Assembly (NCBI RefSeq): GCF_019803445.1
Contig: NZ_CP081844.1
Coordinates: 446,501-510,500 of the forward strand
Length of the DNA: 64,000 nt
Direction of reading: 5' to 3'
DNA from: Caenibius sp. WL
GTDB taxonomy: Bacteria > Pseudomonadota > Alphaproteobacteria > Sphingomonadales > Sphingomonadaceae
How positions within the stretch are numbered: the first letter of the stretch is position 1; every line of letters begins with the position of its first letter. The translations under genes and the position numbers were made by a program. The notes beneath the pieces are model-generated. The model was not told the origin of the DNA. It did no database searches and worked only from the letters and a program-made list of their open reading frames with translations. Shown here one piece after another: positions 52,100-61,348 of this stretch.

Positions 52100-53095
52100 A
52101 TGTCCGCACCCCGCTACGATGTTCTGGCCATCGGCAACGCCATTGTCGACGTGATGGCCCCTTGCGAAGACGATCTGATCGAGGAACTGGGCATGGCCCG
52201 GGGCGGCATGACGCTGGTCGATACCGATCGCGCCCGCGAACTCTATGATGCGATGGGCCCGGCGCGCGAAGTTTCGGGCGGATCGGCGGCCAACACACTG
52301 GCGGGCCTGTCCGCCATTGGTTTGCAATGCGCCTTTATCGGGCAGGTGGCGAACGACCAGTTGGGCGATGTCTTCGCGCACGATATCCGCGCCGTGGGGA
52401 TCGATTTCGATACGCCTGCCCGCGCGGGCGATCCGCCGACGGGGCGCTGCCTGATCTTCGTGTCGCCCGATGGCCAGCGGACGATGAACACCTATCTCGG
52501 CGCATCGCAATTCCTGCCCGCCGCCGTACTTGACGATGCGGCGGTGGCCGAAGCCGCCGTGCTCTACCTCGAAGGCTATCTGTGGGATCCGGAAGAGCCC
52601 CGCGCCGCGATGAAGAAAGCGATTGCCGCCGCCCGCGCCGCCGGGCGCAAAGTGGCTTTCACACTGTCGGATGCGTTCGTGATCGATCGCCATGGCGACG
52701 ATTTCCGTGCGCTGATCGAAGCCGGACAGATCGATATCCTGTTCGCCAACATGGTTGAGCTCGCCGCGCTGACGGGGGAGGCCGATTTCGAAGCCGGTCT
52801 GGCCCTGCTGGCGCCCAAAGTGCCGGTGCTGGTGGTGACGCGCAGCGAAGACGGCGCTGTGGCGATCAGCGGCGGGGAACGGGCCGAAGTGGCGGCGGAA
52901 CCGGTCGATGCGGTGATCGACACCACCGGCGCGGGCGATCTGTTCGCCGCCGGATTCCTGGCCGGGCATGTGCGCGGGGAAAGCCTTGAACGCAGCCTCG
53001 CCATGGGCGCGCTCGCGGCGGGGGAGATCATTGCGCACTATGGCGCACGGCCGGAAGCCGATCTCAAGGCACTGTTCGCCCAGCGGTTCGGTTGA
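52100..53095 (+). CDS. Adenosine kinase/PfkB-family sugar kinase
   Basis: A 331-residue ribokinase-like enzyme. 'DVLAIGNAIVDVMA' opens the fold, 'GGSAANTLAGLSAIG' is PfkB signature 1, and 'DTTGAGDLFAAGFLAGH' with catalytic Asp is signature 2. The alphaproteobacterial group with this N-terminus is generally annotated adenosine kinase, salvaging adenosine to AMP; a sugar substrate cannot be excluded. It is monocistronic, ending in a perfect hairpin opposite purD. Confidence 0.88.
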   Translation: MSAPRYDVLAIGNAIVDVMAPCEDDLIEELGMARGGMTLVDTDRARELYDAMGPAREVSGGSAANTLAGLSAIGLQCAFIGQVANDQLGDVFAHDIRAVGIDFDTPARAGDPPTGRCLIFVSPDGQRTMNTYLGASQFLPAAVLDDAAVAEAAVLYLEGYLWDPEEPRAAMKKAIAAARAAGRKVAFTLSDAFVIDRHGDDFRALIEAGQIDILFANMVELAALTGEADFEAGLALLAPKVPVLVVTRSEDGAVAISGGERAEVAAEPVDAVIDTTGAGDLFAAGFLAGHVRGESLERSLAMGALAAGEIIAHYGARPEADLKALFAQRFG

Positions 53096-53105
53096 ACGGA
53101 TAGCA

Positions 53106-53134
53106 GGCGGCCCATTCTTTCACGAAGGGCCGCC
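53106..53134. terminator. Perfect hairpin between convergent adenosine kinase and purD
   Basis: GGCGGCCC (53106-53113) pairs with GGGCCGCC (53127-53134) across a 13-base loop. It lies 10 bases past the kinase stop and 15 bases past the purD stop. No T-run on either strand. Confidence 0.5.
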
Positions 53135-53149
53135 TCCGTGTGGGCGATG

Positions 53150-54448
53150 TCAGCCGGTCGCCTGTTCCCGCGCCACTTCGCGCCAGCCGATGTCGCGGCG
53201 GCAGAAGCCTTCAGGGAAGCTGAGCGCATCGACCGCCGTGTAAGCGGCTGCCTGCGCCTCGGTCACATTGGCGCCGCGAGCGGTGACGTTGAGCACGCGC
53301 CCGCCATTGGCCACCAGCCTACCGTCCGCCGCCAATGCAGTGCCCGCGTGGAAGACGTTCGCACCCGTGGCTTCGGCCGCGTCAATCCCGCCGATTGCAC
53401 CGCCCTTCTTGGGCGTGCCGGGGTAGCCTTCCGCTGCCATCACCACCGTCAGTGCGGTATCGGAAGAAAAGCGGGGCGAAGGAAGCGAGGCCAGGCGGTT
53501 TTCCGCGCAGGCCAGCAACAGTTCGCCCAGATCGTCTTCCAGCCGCATCATCAGCACCTGGCATTCGGGATCGCCGAAGCGGCAATTGTATTCGATCAGC
53601 TTGGGCCCTTCGGCAGTCAGCATCAGCCCGGCATAGAGCACGCCCGAATAGGGCATGCCTTCGTTGGTCATCGCGTGGACGGTGGGGCCGATGATCCGCT
53701 GGATCACTTCGGCTTCCAGCGTGGGAGTCAGCACCGGGGCCGGGCTGTAGGCACCCATGCCGCCCGTGTTGGGGCCGGTATCCCCCTCGCCCACGCGCTT
53801 GTGATCCTGCGCGCTGCCGAAGGGCACGATAGTCGCCCCGTCGGTGATGGCGAAGAAGCTCGCTTCCTCGCCCACCATGAATTCCTCGATCACCACTTCG
53901 GCCCCGGCTTCACCGAATGCGCCGCCGAACATGTCGGCCAGCGCTTCTTCCGCTTCGGCACGGGTTTCGGCGATGACCACGCCCTTGCCGGCGGCCAGCC
54001 CATCGGCCTTGAGCACATAAGGCGCGGTAAAGCGGGCCAGGGCGGCTTGCGCCTCCTCCAGCGAACGGGTGCGGACATAGCCTGCAGTGGGGATGCCGGT
54101 GCGTTCGCACAGGTCCTTAGTGAAACCTTTGCTGCCTTCGAGCTGGGCGGCCTGCGCAGACGGCCCGAACACCGGGAACAGCTTGGCACGCAGCGAATCG
54201 GCCAGACCATCGACCAGCGGCGCTTCCGGTCCGATCACCACAAGGCCAATGCGCTTTTCCTCGCAAAAAGCGACGACGGCGGCATGATCCGTAAGGTCCA
54301 GCGTGACCAGTTCGGCATGCCGGGCGATTCCCGGATTGCCGGGGGTGGCGTAAAGGGTGCCTGCACCACCGGACACCAGGCGGGATTGCGCCAGCTTCCA
54401 AGCCAGCGCATGTTCGCGGCCGCCCGAACCTGCCAAGAGGATATTCAT
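53150..54448 (-). CDS. purD: Phosphoribosylamine-glycine ligase
   Basis: A 432-residue ATP-grasp enzyme of purine synthesis. '[22 protein letters not shown]' is the N-domain; '[16 protein letters not shown]', '[15 protein letters not shown]', '[24 protein letters not shown]' and '[11 protein letters not shown]' are diagnostic. Start ATG occupies 54448-54446, overlapping the divergent xseA ATG at 54447-54449 so that both lie in one CATG. GAAGGGAT precedes it. Its promoter must therefore lie within the 5' part of xseA. Confidence 0.96.
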   Translation of the reverse strand: MNILLAGSGGREHALAWKLAQSRLVSGGAGTLYATPGNPGIARHAELVTLDLTDHAAVVAFCEEKRIGLVVIGPEAPLVDGLADSLRAKLFPVFGPSAQAAQLEGSKGFTKDLCERTGIPTAGYVRTRSLEEAQAALARFTAPYVLKADGLAAGKGVVIAETRAEAEEALADMFGGAFGEAGAEVVIEEFMVGEEASFFAITDGATIVPFGSAQDHKRVGEGDTGPNTGGMGAYSPAPVLTPTLEAEVIQRIIGPTVHAMTNEGMPYSGVLYAGLMLTAEGPKLIEYNCRFGDPECQVLMMRLEDDLGELLLACAENRLASLPSPRFSSDTALTVVMAAEGYPGTPKKGGAIGGIDAAEATGANVFHAGTALAADGRLVANGGRVLNVTARGANVTEAQAAAYTAVDALSFPEGFCRRDIGWREVAREQATG

Positions 54449-55931
54449 GCCCGATCCCTTCGAAGAAACTGATGCCCCCGAAACGGGGGAGTCTGCCGGG
54501 CTGGTAGCGAAGGGCGCGCCCGGGGACAACGCTGCGCCGCTTTCCGTCAGTGAAATTTCCGCGCTGCTCAAGCGCACGGTGGAAGATCGCTTCGGCTATG
54601 TGCGACTGCGGGGGGAACTTTCGGGCGTCAAACGGGCGGCGTCGGGCCATCTCTATTGCTGCCTCAAGGATGAAAACGCCCGGATCGACGGGGTGATGTG
54701 GCGCGGCAATGCCCAGCGCCTGCCTTTCACGCCGGAAGACGGGCTGGAAGTGATCGCCAGTGGCAAGCTGACCACCTACCCGGGCCGTTCGTCCTATCAG
54801 ATCGTGATCGATCGGATGGAGATCGCGGGCGAAGGGGCGCTGCTGGCGCTGCTGGAAAAGACCAAGGCCCGGCTGGAGGCGGAAGGGCTGTTCGCCCCCG
54901 GGCGCAAGAAGCCCCTCCCCTATCTGCCGCGTGTGATCGGTGTCGTCACCTCGCCCACGGGCGCGGTGATCCGCGATATCCTGCACCGGCTGGCGGACCG
55001 CTTTCCCTGCCATGTGCTGGTCTGGCCGGTGCTGGTGCAGGGGCAGGGTTCGGCGGAACAGGTGGCGGCGGCGATCGAGGGGTTCTCGCAGCTTCCCCCC
55101 GATGGCGCGGTGCCGCGGCCCGATCTGGTGATCGTGGCGCGCGGGGGCGGTTCGATCGAGGATCTGTGGAGCTTCAACGAGGAAGTGGTCGTGCGCGCGA
55201 TTGCCGCCTGCACGATCCCCATCGTTTCGGCGGTGGGCCACGAAACGGATACCACGCTGGCCGACCACGCCGCCGACAGGCGCGCACCCACCCCCACCGC
55301 AGCGGCGGAAATGGCGGTGCCGGTGCGGGTGGAACTGGCCGCGCTGCTGGATGAACTGGCGCTGCGCAAGAAGCGGGCGATCCTCCGCCCGGTGGGGCTG
55401 GGGCGCGAACGGCTGATGGCGCGGGTGCAGCGCCTGCCGCGCCCGGAAAACCTCCTCGCCCCCCAGGCGCAGAAGCTGGATGATCTGTCCGAACGGTTGC
55501 GGCGCGGCCTTGCCGACCGCACGATGCGCGAACGGGAACGGTTGCAGGAACGCGTGCGGCACCTTTCCGCGCCGATTCTTCGCGCGCGGCTGGATCGGGC
55601 CCGACATGGGCTGGAAACCGCGCGGCTCACTCCGGCGCTGCTGACCCAGCGGGTCGGCGCCCAATGCGAACGGCTGGCGGCCCTCGCCCGACTGGCGCAG
55701 CAGCTCCACCCCGATCGCCCGCTGGAGCGTGGCTATGTCCGCGTCACCGATGCATCCGGGCGCACGATGACGGATCGGGCCGTGGCTGCCGGGCAGGATG
55801 CTCTGGTGCTGAAATTTCGCGATGGTCCGCTCGATGTCGTGCCACAGGGCAAGACTCCCCCGCCCCGCCCCACGCCGGCCCGAGCCAGACCACGGCCCGC
55901 CGAATCGGGCGATCAGCCGAAATTGCTTTGA
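54447..55931 (+). CDS. xseA: Exodeoxyribonuclease VII large subunit
   Basis: A 494-residue subunit of the single-strand-specific exonuclease VII. The N-terminal OB-fold ('[27 protein letters not shown]', residues about 33-59), catalytic domain ('[17 protein letters not shown]', '[17 protein letters not shown]', '[12 protein letters not shown]') and a coiled-coil C-terminal region rich in Arg/Leu are visible. AAGAGGA lies 8 bases before the ATG. The small subunit xseB is not in the window. DUF2093 follows, as often in alphaproteobacteria. Confidence 0.95.
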   Translation: MPDPFEETDAPETGESAGLVAKGAPGDNAAPLSVSEISALLKRTVEDRFGYVRLRGELSGVKRAASGHLYCCLKDENARIDGVMWRGNAQRLPFTPEDGLEVIASGKLTTYPGRSSYQIVIDRMEIAGEGALLALLEKTKARLEAEGLFAPGRKKPLPYLPRVIGVVTSPTGAVIRDILHRLADRFPCHVLVWPVLVQGQGSAEQVAAAIEGFSQLPPDGAVPRPDLVIVARGGGSIEDLWSFNEEVVVRAIAACTIPIVSAVGHETDTTLADHAADRRAPTPTAAAEMAVPVRVELAALLDELALRKKRAILRPVGLGRERLMARVQRLPRPENLLAPQAQKLDDLSERLRRGLADRTMRERERLQERVRHLSAPILRARLDRARHGLETARLTPALLTQRVGAQCERLAALARLAQQLHPDRPLERGYVRVTDASGRTMTDRAVAAGQDALVLKFRDGPLDVVPQGKTPPPRPTPARARPRPAESGDQPKLL

Positions 55932-55958
55932 ATCGGGCGTTTTGTTAGGGGTATTCTC

Positions 55959-56159
55959 ATGCTGATGTCCTCCAACGATCCCCTCGCAAAGCTCCACTAC
56001 GGCGCGAGCGATTTTCGCGTTCTCAAGCCGGGCAGCCACGTCCTGTGCGCCGTGTCGGGCGAACGTATTCCGCTGGATGAACTGCGGTACTGGAACGCCC
56101 GGTTGCAGGAGGCCTATGCCTCGCCCGAAATCGCCACCAAGCGTCTGCTGGGCGCGTGA
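55959..56159 (+). CDS. DUF2093 family small protein
   Basis: A 66-residue protein, 'LAKLHYGASDFRVLKPGSHVLCAVSGERIPLDELRYW' in the centre, matching the alphaproteobacterial DUF2093 family usually encoded next to xseA. Function unknown. It lies 27 bases after xseA; a second in-frame ATG at 55965 is possible. Its stop overlaps the GTG start of the peptidase gene. Confidence 0.85.
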   Translation: MLMSSNDPLAKLHYGASDFRVLKPGSHVLCAVSGERIPLDELRYWNARLQEAYASPEIATKRLLGA

Positions 56160-57094
56160 TCGGGCGGCAGGTTCCCCTCGTGGCCGCGTTCGCAGCCGTG
56201 GGGGTATCGGTGTTGGCGGGATGTGTGGCGCCCGCGCGTGACTCCGCGCCCGGCAACGAGCGGGCCCAAGCGCAGCGGCCGCAGGATCGCCCTGCCCCGC
56301 CGCCACCTGTCCGCCGGGCAACACCGCCCGGCGCGGCCGATTTTACGTTTGCCGGGGAACAGACGCAGGGCGGCTGGATTCGCGGCACCGCGCCCGGTGG
56401 GACGGAACGCCTTACGCTCGACGGGGCCGAAATCGCGACTGCGGCCGATGGCACGTTCTTTGCTGCCTTCGATCGCGATGCGGGCCCATCGGCCACGCTT
56501 GTCGCGATTCTGGCCGATGGTCGCCGGGTGGAACGCCGCCTTGCCATATCGCCGCGCGCATGGCGGATCGAACATATCAACGTCGCCCGTAAACCCGGCG
56601 GGCCGACCGAAGCTTTCCTGAAAATCCGTCGCCCGGAAATCGAACGGATCAATGCGGCCCGCGCGGTCAACGCGCATAGCGACGGTTGGCGGCAGACGTT
56701 CATCTGGCCGGCCAAGGGGCGGATTTCTGGCCTGTTCGGTTCGCAGCGCGTCTATCGTGGGGAACCGGGCGCTTATCACAGCGGTCTCGATATCGCGACG
56801 GGCGGCAGCGGCGCGCCATTTGTCGCGCCGGCCGATGGGGTCGTGGTGCTGGCGGCGCAGACGCCGTTCTCGCTCGAAGGGCATTTGCTGATGATCGATC
56901 ACGGCAATGGTCTCAACAGTGCGTTCCTCCATTGCTCGGCGCTTCTCGTTCGCGAAGGGGAACGGGTGAAACAGGGGCAGACCATCGGCCGCATCGGCGC
57001 CACCGGCCGCGCCACCGGGCCGCATTTGCACTGGAGCATCAAATGGCGCGACGCCCGGCTCGATCCGCTGTTGTTCACAGGGCCGATGCGCTGA
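56156..57094 (+). CDS. M23-family metallopeptidase lipoprotein
   Basis: A 312-residue protein with signal peptide and lipobox 'LAGC' (Cys23), so lipidated. A middle beta domain (about residues 60-150) precedes the LytM/M23 domain from about residue 185: 'AYHSGLDIATGGSGAPFVAPADGVVV' has the zinc His/Asp, and 'ATGPHLHWSIKW' the other His. It either cleaves peptidoglycan cross-links or activates amidases, depending on intact ligands, which look complete. Start is GTG at 56156, overlapping the DUF2093 stop. Confidence 0.88.
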   Translation: MIGRQVPLVAAFAAVGVSVLAGCVAPARDSAPGNERAQAQRPQDRPAPPPPVRRATPPGAADFTFAGEQTQGGWIRGTAPGGTERLTLDGAEIATAADGTFFAAFDRDAGPSATLVAILADGRRVERRLAISPRAWRIEHINVARKPGGPTEAFLKIRRPEIERINAARAVNAHSDGWRQTFIWPAKGRISGLFGSQRVYRGEPGAYHSGLDIATGGSGAPFVAPADGVVVLAAQTPFSLEGHLLMIDHGNGLNSAFLHCSALLVREGERVKQGQTIGRIGATGRATGPHLHWSIKWRDARLDPLLFTGPMR

Positions 57095-57132
57095 CGATTG
57101 TGGGCTGCAAGGGCGTGGCATAGCAGGCAGAC

Positions 57133-58146
57133 ATGTCCTTTCTGCGCCGCTTTGCGATCCTCGCCCTATGCGCCGTGCTGTTGGCGCTGAGCTGGTGGCG
57201 CAGCCCCCTGCCCCCGCCCAATCGGGATATGCGGGTGTCTTTCACCCCCATCGCGCTGGCAAAAACCCCGCAACTGGCCCCTGGGCTGACGCTGGAACGG
57301 GCCTGGCTGGTGCAAGGCAACGGGGATGATTTCGGCGGTTATTCCGCGCTGGCGGTGCTCGGTAATGGTGAATTGTTCACGCTCAGCGATCGGGGCCGCT
57401 ACCTGTGGTTTCGCGATCCTTCACGCGGCGATCCGCAGCCGCGCATGGGCCTTTTTCTCACCAGCGAGGCCAAGGACAAGCGGCTGGCCGACAGCGAATC
57501 GCTGACTCACGATCCCGCAACCGGCCAGCTATGGGTCGGCTATGAACAGAGCAATGCGATCGTCCGCACCGATGTGCAGGGGCGTGATCCGCGCGCCGTT
57601 CGCCCGGCGGCTATGCGTGACTGGGTTTCGAACGGCGGGCCGGAGGCGATGGTGCGCCTGGCCGATGGACGCTTCATCGTGCTGGCCGAATCGCGCGATG
57701 GGTGGTTTTCGACCACCGGGCCCGCGTTGCTGTTCCCTCACGATCCCGTTTCAGGGGTCAAGCCGGTGCGGTTCAGGTACGATGCGCCCCCCCGTTCGCT
57801 GCCGACCGACATGGCCCAATTGCCCGATGGCCGCGTGCTGATCTTGCATCGGCAGGTCGTGCTGGGGGTGCCGCCGGGCTTTGTCTCCAAGCTCGTCCTC
57901 GCAGATCCGGCGGCCATTCGCCAAGGCACGGCGTGGAAAGGCACGGTGCTCGCCACCCTCGAACCGCCGTTGCCGAGCGACAATTTCGAAGGGCTGGCCG
58001 TGGCCCCGAGACCCGATGGCAGCGCGGTGGTGTGGGTGATTTCGGATGACAACCAGATATCGTTCCAGCGGACGATTCTGCTGAAACTGCGCTGGAAACC
58101 GGTGTCGGATGGCAAACGGCAGACACGCGAAAAGGGCGCACGGTAG
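57133..58146 (+). CDS. Phytase-like esterase domain protein
   Basis: A 337-residue exported or membrane-anchored protein (hydrophobic segment residues 6-22). It matches the 'esterase-like activity of phytase' family: 'GGYSALAVLGNGELFTLSDRGRYLWF' (residues about 70-95), 'DSESLTHDPATGQLWVGYEQSNAI', 'SNGGPEAMVRLADGRFIVLAES' and 'DNFEGLAVAPRPDG'. The substrate is unknown. It starts 38 bases after the peptidase gene. Its end falls inside the AAAGGGCG hairpin described separately. Confidence 0.85.
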   Translation: MSFLRRFAILALCAVLLALSWWRSPLPPPNRDMRVSFTPIALAKTPQLAPGLTLERAWLVQGNGDDFGGYSALAVLGNGELFTLSDRGRYLWFRDPSRGDPQPRMGLFLTSEAKDKRLADSESLTHDPATGQLWVGYEQSNAIVRTDVQGRDPRAVRPAAMRDWVSNGGPEAMVRLADGRFIVLAESRDGWFSTTGPALLFPHDPVSGVKPVRFRYDAPPRSLPTDMAQLPDGRVLILHRQVVLGVPPGFVSKLVLADPAAIRQGTAWKGTVLATLEPPLPSDNFEGLAVAPRPDGSAVVWVISDDNQISFQRTILLKLRWKPVSDGKRQTREKGAR

Positions 58147-58160
58147 CCCGTACGCCCTTT
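58131..58160. terminator. Hairpin at the 3' end of the phytase-like gene
   Basis: AAAGGGCG (58131-58138) pairs with CGCCCTTT (58153-58160). The stem begins inside the last codons of the phytase-like gene. A second stem, CGGCCCC-AAA-GGGGCCG (about 58177-58193), lies just beyond the rpmB stop; together they separate the convergent genes. Confidence 0.55.
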
Positions 58161-58198
58161 CAAGCTTTCGCGAGACGGCCCCAAAGGGGCCGAAAGGC

Positions 58199-58486
58199 TC
58201 AGGCGGCGACGGCAGCCTTCGCCACTTCGCGCTTCACCTTGCGGGCGCGCGGGGAAAGCTTCTCGTCGGAAGTCTTGAGCAGCCAGTTGTCGAGACCGCC
58301 GTTGTGTTCGACCGAACGCAGGCCGTGCGTCGAAACGCGGAACTTGAAGCTGCGATCCAGCTTTTCCGACAGCAGCGTGACATTCTGCAGGTTGGGCAGG
58401 AACACGCGCTTGGTCTTGTTGTTGGCGTGGCTCACATTGTGGCCGACTTGGCGGCCCTTGCCGGTCAGTTCGCAAATCCGCGACAT
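58199..58486 (-). CDS. rpmB: 50S ribosomal protein L28
   Basis: A 95-residue ribosomal protein with '[27 protein letters not shown]', then '[21 protein letters not shown]', typical of alphaproteobacterial L28 with a longer basic C-terminus. Monocistronic; upstream lies a divergent tadA. Confidence 0.96.
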   Translation of the reverse strand: MSRICELTGKGRQVGHNVSHANNKTKRVFLPNLQNVTLLSEKLDRSFKFRVSTHGLRSVEHNGGLDNWLLKTSDEKLSPRARKVKREVAKAAVAA

Positions 58487-58614
58487 GGAAAAATCTCTCG
58501 TTCGAAAAGCTTGGGGTTATCCCCGGAAAGCGGCGCGCATAACTGCCGCCGGGCGAATCGTCAAGCATATCGGCGGCATTGCGGGATCGTCTTTGCGGGA
58601 CTAGCCCGTAAAGA

Positions 58615-59073
58615 ATGAAACGCTGGCCGATCCCCGAACCGATGCTCGCCGCGCTGACGGAGGCGCAGGTGGGCGCTCTTACGGGCGAAGTGCCCGTGGG
58701 CGCGGTCGTCGTCAAGGATGGAATGATCATCGCCCGCGCGCACAACGCCCCGCGTGCCTTGTACGATCCTACCGCACATGCCGAGATACTGGCGATTCGG
58801 CGTGCGGCGCAGGTATTGGGCAGGGATCGGCTGGATGGCTGCGAACTGTGGGTGACGCTGGAACCCTGCGCCATGTGCGCGGGGGCTATTGCCCATGCGC
58901 GCATTGGCCGCCTCTATTACGGCGCATCCGATGCCAAAGGGGGCGCGGTGGAACAGGGCGCGCGGGTGTTCGATCAGCCGCAGTGCCTCCATCGCCCGGA
59001 AATCTATGCCGGAATGGGAGAGGAGGAAGCCGTGGAAATCCTGCGCGTCTTTTTCCGCCAGCGGCGCGGCTGA
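58615..59073 (+). CDS. tadA: tRNA-specific adenosine-34 deaminase
   Basis: A 152-residue zinc enzyme converting A34 to inosine in tRNA-Arg(ACG). The active site His55-Ala-Glu57 ('PTAHAEILAI') and Cys85/Cys88 ('EPCAMCAGAIAHARIGRLYYGASD') are intact. The start at 58615 gives 'MKRWPIPEPMLAALTEAQ'. Its stop abuts the convergent RNase T2 gene. Confidence 0.93.
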   Translation: MKRWPIPEPMLAALTEAQVGALTGEVPVGAVVVKDGMIIARAHNAPRALYDPTAHAEILAIRRAAQVLGRDRLDGCELWVTLEPCAMCAGAIAHARIGRLYYGASDAKGGAVEQGARVFDQPQCLHRPEIYAGMGEEEAVEILRVFFRQRRG

Positions 59074-59790
59074 TCAGCGTTTGCCGCGCCATATCCTCGC
59101 CCGTGCCGAATCACGGGCGCCGAACTGCGTGGGGCTGCATCGGGCCGGCCTATAATCCTTGCCGTAACAGAGGCGCATTTCGGTGAGCCAGCCCCGCGCA
59201 TTGAGATGCACGCCCACCTGTTCCGCTCGCCAATCCGGATTGCGGCGGAGGAAGGCATGGCGGATCGCCCCGGCGTTGAGCGTGTCCTGCCGGGAAAGAT
59301 CGTTCAGATCGGGCAGGCGCAGCGAATCCCACAGGATCTGGCTCACTTTGAAATAGGATTCGGGCGTGCGGACCATGCAACTGCCGTGCTTGGCCCATTC
59401 ATGCGCCATCAGGCGGGTGGAAGGCATCATGCACAGGTGCTGCCGTGCCAGGGTCGGGGACGGCGCGCGCGGTGTCGGGCACCATTGCGGCCAGCGCCCC
59501 CCGGTGCCTTCGGGCCACAGACCGTGGAGGACGAAGCCGAAGCGGCCATTATGGCCCGAACACTGCATTGTGTCGCCCGGGTTGTCCGCGCGTATGCGGC
59601 AATATTCTGGCGACCAGCTCAGCGCCAGCGAATAGCCGGTTATCGGAATGCGCCGCGCGGGCCCCTCGGGCGCGATCCGCGGCACGGTGATGGCGGTGGA
59701 AGGCACGCGGCACTGATAGGCCTGCGCATGGGCCGTTGCGGCGGGAAGCGCCAATCCACCAGCTATCAGCGCTGTGAAAACCCGGCGCAC
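59074..59790 (-). CDS. Secreted ribonuclease T2 family protein
   Basis: A 238-residue exported RNase. Signal peptide residues 1-22 (ending Ala-His-Ala). The two catalytic blocks are intact: CAS I 'FVLHGLWPEG' (His89) and CAS II 'HEWAKHGSC' (His130, Glu131, Lys134, His135). Several Cys suggest disulfides. Such enzymes (like E. coli RNase I) degrade periplasmic RNA. Start is GTG at 59790, five bases after the upstream gene's stop, chosen because upstream codons carry no signal-like sequence. Confidence 0.9.
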   Translation of the reverse strand: MRRVFTALIAGGLALPAATAHAQAYQCRVPSTAITVPRIAPEGPARRIPITGYSLALSWSPEYCRIRADNPGDTMQCSGHNGRFGFVLHGLWPEGTGGRWPQWCPTPRAPSPTLARQHLCMMPSTRLMAHEWAKHGSCMVRTPESYFKVSQILWDSLRLPDLNDLSRQDTLNAGAIRHAFLRRNPDWRAEQVGVHLNARGWLTEMRLCYGKDYRPARCSPTQFGARDSARARIWRGKR

Positions 59791-59795
59791 GCGGA

Positions 59796-60239
59796 TCAGC
59801 GGAAGATATCCGGATTGGCGCCGCTCTGCCCGCGTGCTTTGAACCAGGCCTTCGCATCGGCGCGAAACAGGCAGACGAGAGCGAAAATCTGCATCGCGGT
59901 GATAATCAGGGCGACGATCATCGTGAACAGGCCACGTTCCGCCAGTGTGCTGAGCGTGGGCAGGACCGCCAGAGTGCCGATCGCGGTCAGAACAACGAGA
60001 ATCCATTTTGCCACGGTGCTGGCGCGGCGGGCGATAAAATACCACAGCAACAGCAGGATGGCGAAGCTGACAGCTTGCGTGAAAATCAGGAACCCGGCCC
60101 CGAATCCGGCCTGTGCCGTGGCCGGATCGGCTTGCATGTAAGCGAGGCTATCCTGAAAGGATAAGGCGGTGTTGATCATGCCCAGACCCAGCGAAAGCAG
60201 GAAAACCCGGTCAAACAGAACGATGGATTGCGGTCGCAT
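59796..60239 (-). CDS. Four-helix membrane protein, unknown function
   Basis: A 147-residue protein with four predicted transmembrane helices (about residues 10-28, 45-66, 75-94, 103-123) and a short basic tail. GGGAGG precedes the ATG at 60239. No motif is recognised. It is directly upstream of the RNase T2 gene (5-base gap) on the same strand, so the two are likely an operon. Confidence 0.75.
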   Translation of the reverse strand: MRPQSIVLFDRVFLLSLGLGMINTALSFQDSLAYMQADPATAQAGFGAGFLIFTQAVSFAILLLLWYFIARRASTVAKWILVVLTAIGTLAVLPTLSTLAERGLFTMIVALIITAMQIFALVCLFRADAKAWFKARGQSGANPDIFR

Positions 60240-60301
60240 GGTGCCTCCCCAAAAGTGAACCGGATTACCATGGCGCAAATGGTGGGCAGGCGCAAACCGC
60301 T

Positions 60302-61162
60302 CTAAAGCGGGGTAAAATCGAGACCGATATCGGCGGCGGGGGCGCTTTGCGTCAGGCGGCCGACCGAAACGTACGTCACGCCGGTGGCAGCCTTCGCGCC
60401 GATCGTGGTGAGGTCGATCCCGCCCGATGCTTCGGTCGGGACCCGGCCGGCGACCAGCGCCACCGCTTCGCGCAGTGTCGGCACGTCCATGTTGTCGAGG
60501 AGGAGATGGCTGGCGCCTGCCGTCAGCGCCGGTTCGATCTGGTCGATCCGGTCCACTTCGCAGATCACGTTGGCCACTCCGGCGGCGCGCGCCCGGCGCA
60601 CCGCTTCGCCGACATCACCGGCGACCAGCACGTGGTTGTCCTTGATCATTGCCGCATCCCACAGCCCCATGCGGTGATTCTGCGCCCCGCCCATCCGAGT
60701 GGCGTATTTTTCCAGATGACGCAGGCCGGGAATGGTCTTGCGCGTATCCAGCAGGATGCAGCCGCTCTCGCCCATGGCTTCGACGTAGGCGCGGGTCATG
60801 GTGGCGATGCCAGAAAGGTGCTGCACGGTGTTGAGTGCGCTCCGCTCCGCGGTCAACATGGCGCGGGCGTTGCCCGACAGATGAAGGAGATGCGTGCCGG
60901 CAGGCACGGCCTGCCCCTCCTGGGCCAGAAAAGCGATCTCCATCGCGGGATCGAGCGCGCGGAAGAATGCGGCGGCAATGGGCAGCCCCGCGACCACGAT
61001 CGCATCGCGGCTGTCCATCACCCCGGAAAAGCGCGCATCGGCGGGGATCACGCTGTCCGCCGTGACATCCTGCCCGCCGCCGGGCAGGCCCACGCCGAGG
61101 TCTTCTTCCAGCGTGGCGCGAACAAAGGCATCACAATCGAAGCCGGTGAGATCGAAACCCAT
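60302..61162 (-). CDS. nadC: Nicotinate-nucleotide pyrophosphorylase (carboxylating)
   Basis: A 286-residue enzyme of NAD synthesis converting quinolinate and PRPP to nicotinate mononucleotide. 'AERSALNTVQHLSGIATMT', 'LLDTRKTIPGLRHLEKYAT', 'GAQNHRMGLWDAAMIKDNH' and 'SGGIDLTTIGAKAATGVTYVSVG' are diagnostic. Start 61162 follows GGGAG. nadA and nadB are not nearby. Confidence 0.95.
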   Translation of the reverse strand: MGFDLTGFDCDAFVRATLEEDLGVGLPGGGQDVTADSVIPADARFSGVMDSRDAIVVAGLPIAAAFFRALDPAMEIAFLAQEGQAVPAGTHLLHLSGNARAMLTAERSALNTVQHLSGIATMTRAYVEAMGESGCILLDTRKTIPGLRHLEKYATRMGGAQNHRMGLWDAAMIKDNHVLVAGDVGEAVRRARAAGVANVICEVDRIDQIEPALTAGASHLLLDNMDVPTLREAVALVAGRVPTEASGGIDLTTIGAKAATGVTYVSVGRLTQSAPAADIGLDFTPL

Positions 61163-61348
61163 AATCACTCCCGTTCCCCATGCCGCTTGCCGAAAGCGGC
61201 CCTGGCCATCGCTGCCGTCCAGACAGGAAAAATGGCCATTCGACAAGCGCACTCTGCCCGCAGGCGGCGGATGGTCTGCGAACGGAAACAGGCGGCGCGA
61301 TCCGTTCGCGCCGCCTGTCAGGCATCCGATGCTGCGGAGGCAGCCTGT

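Noticed and set aside
54117-56324. 735-codon open frame on the minus strand
   Set aside because: It is antisense to xseA and part of purD; His/Arg/Gln-rich low-complexity translation with no motif. High GC keeps such antisense frames open throughout this window.
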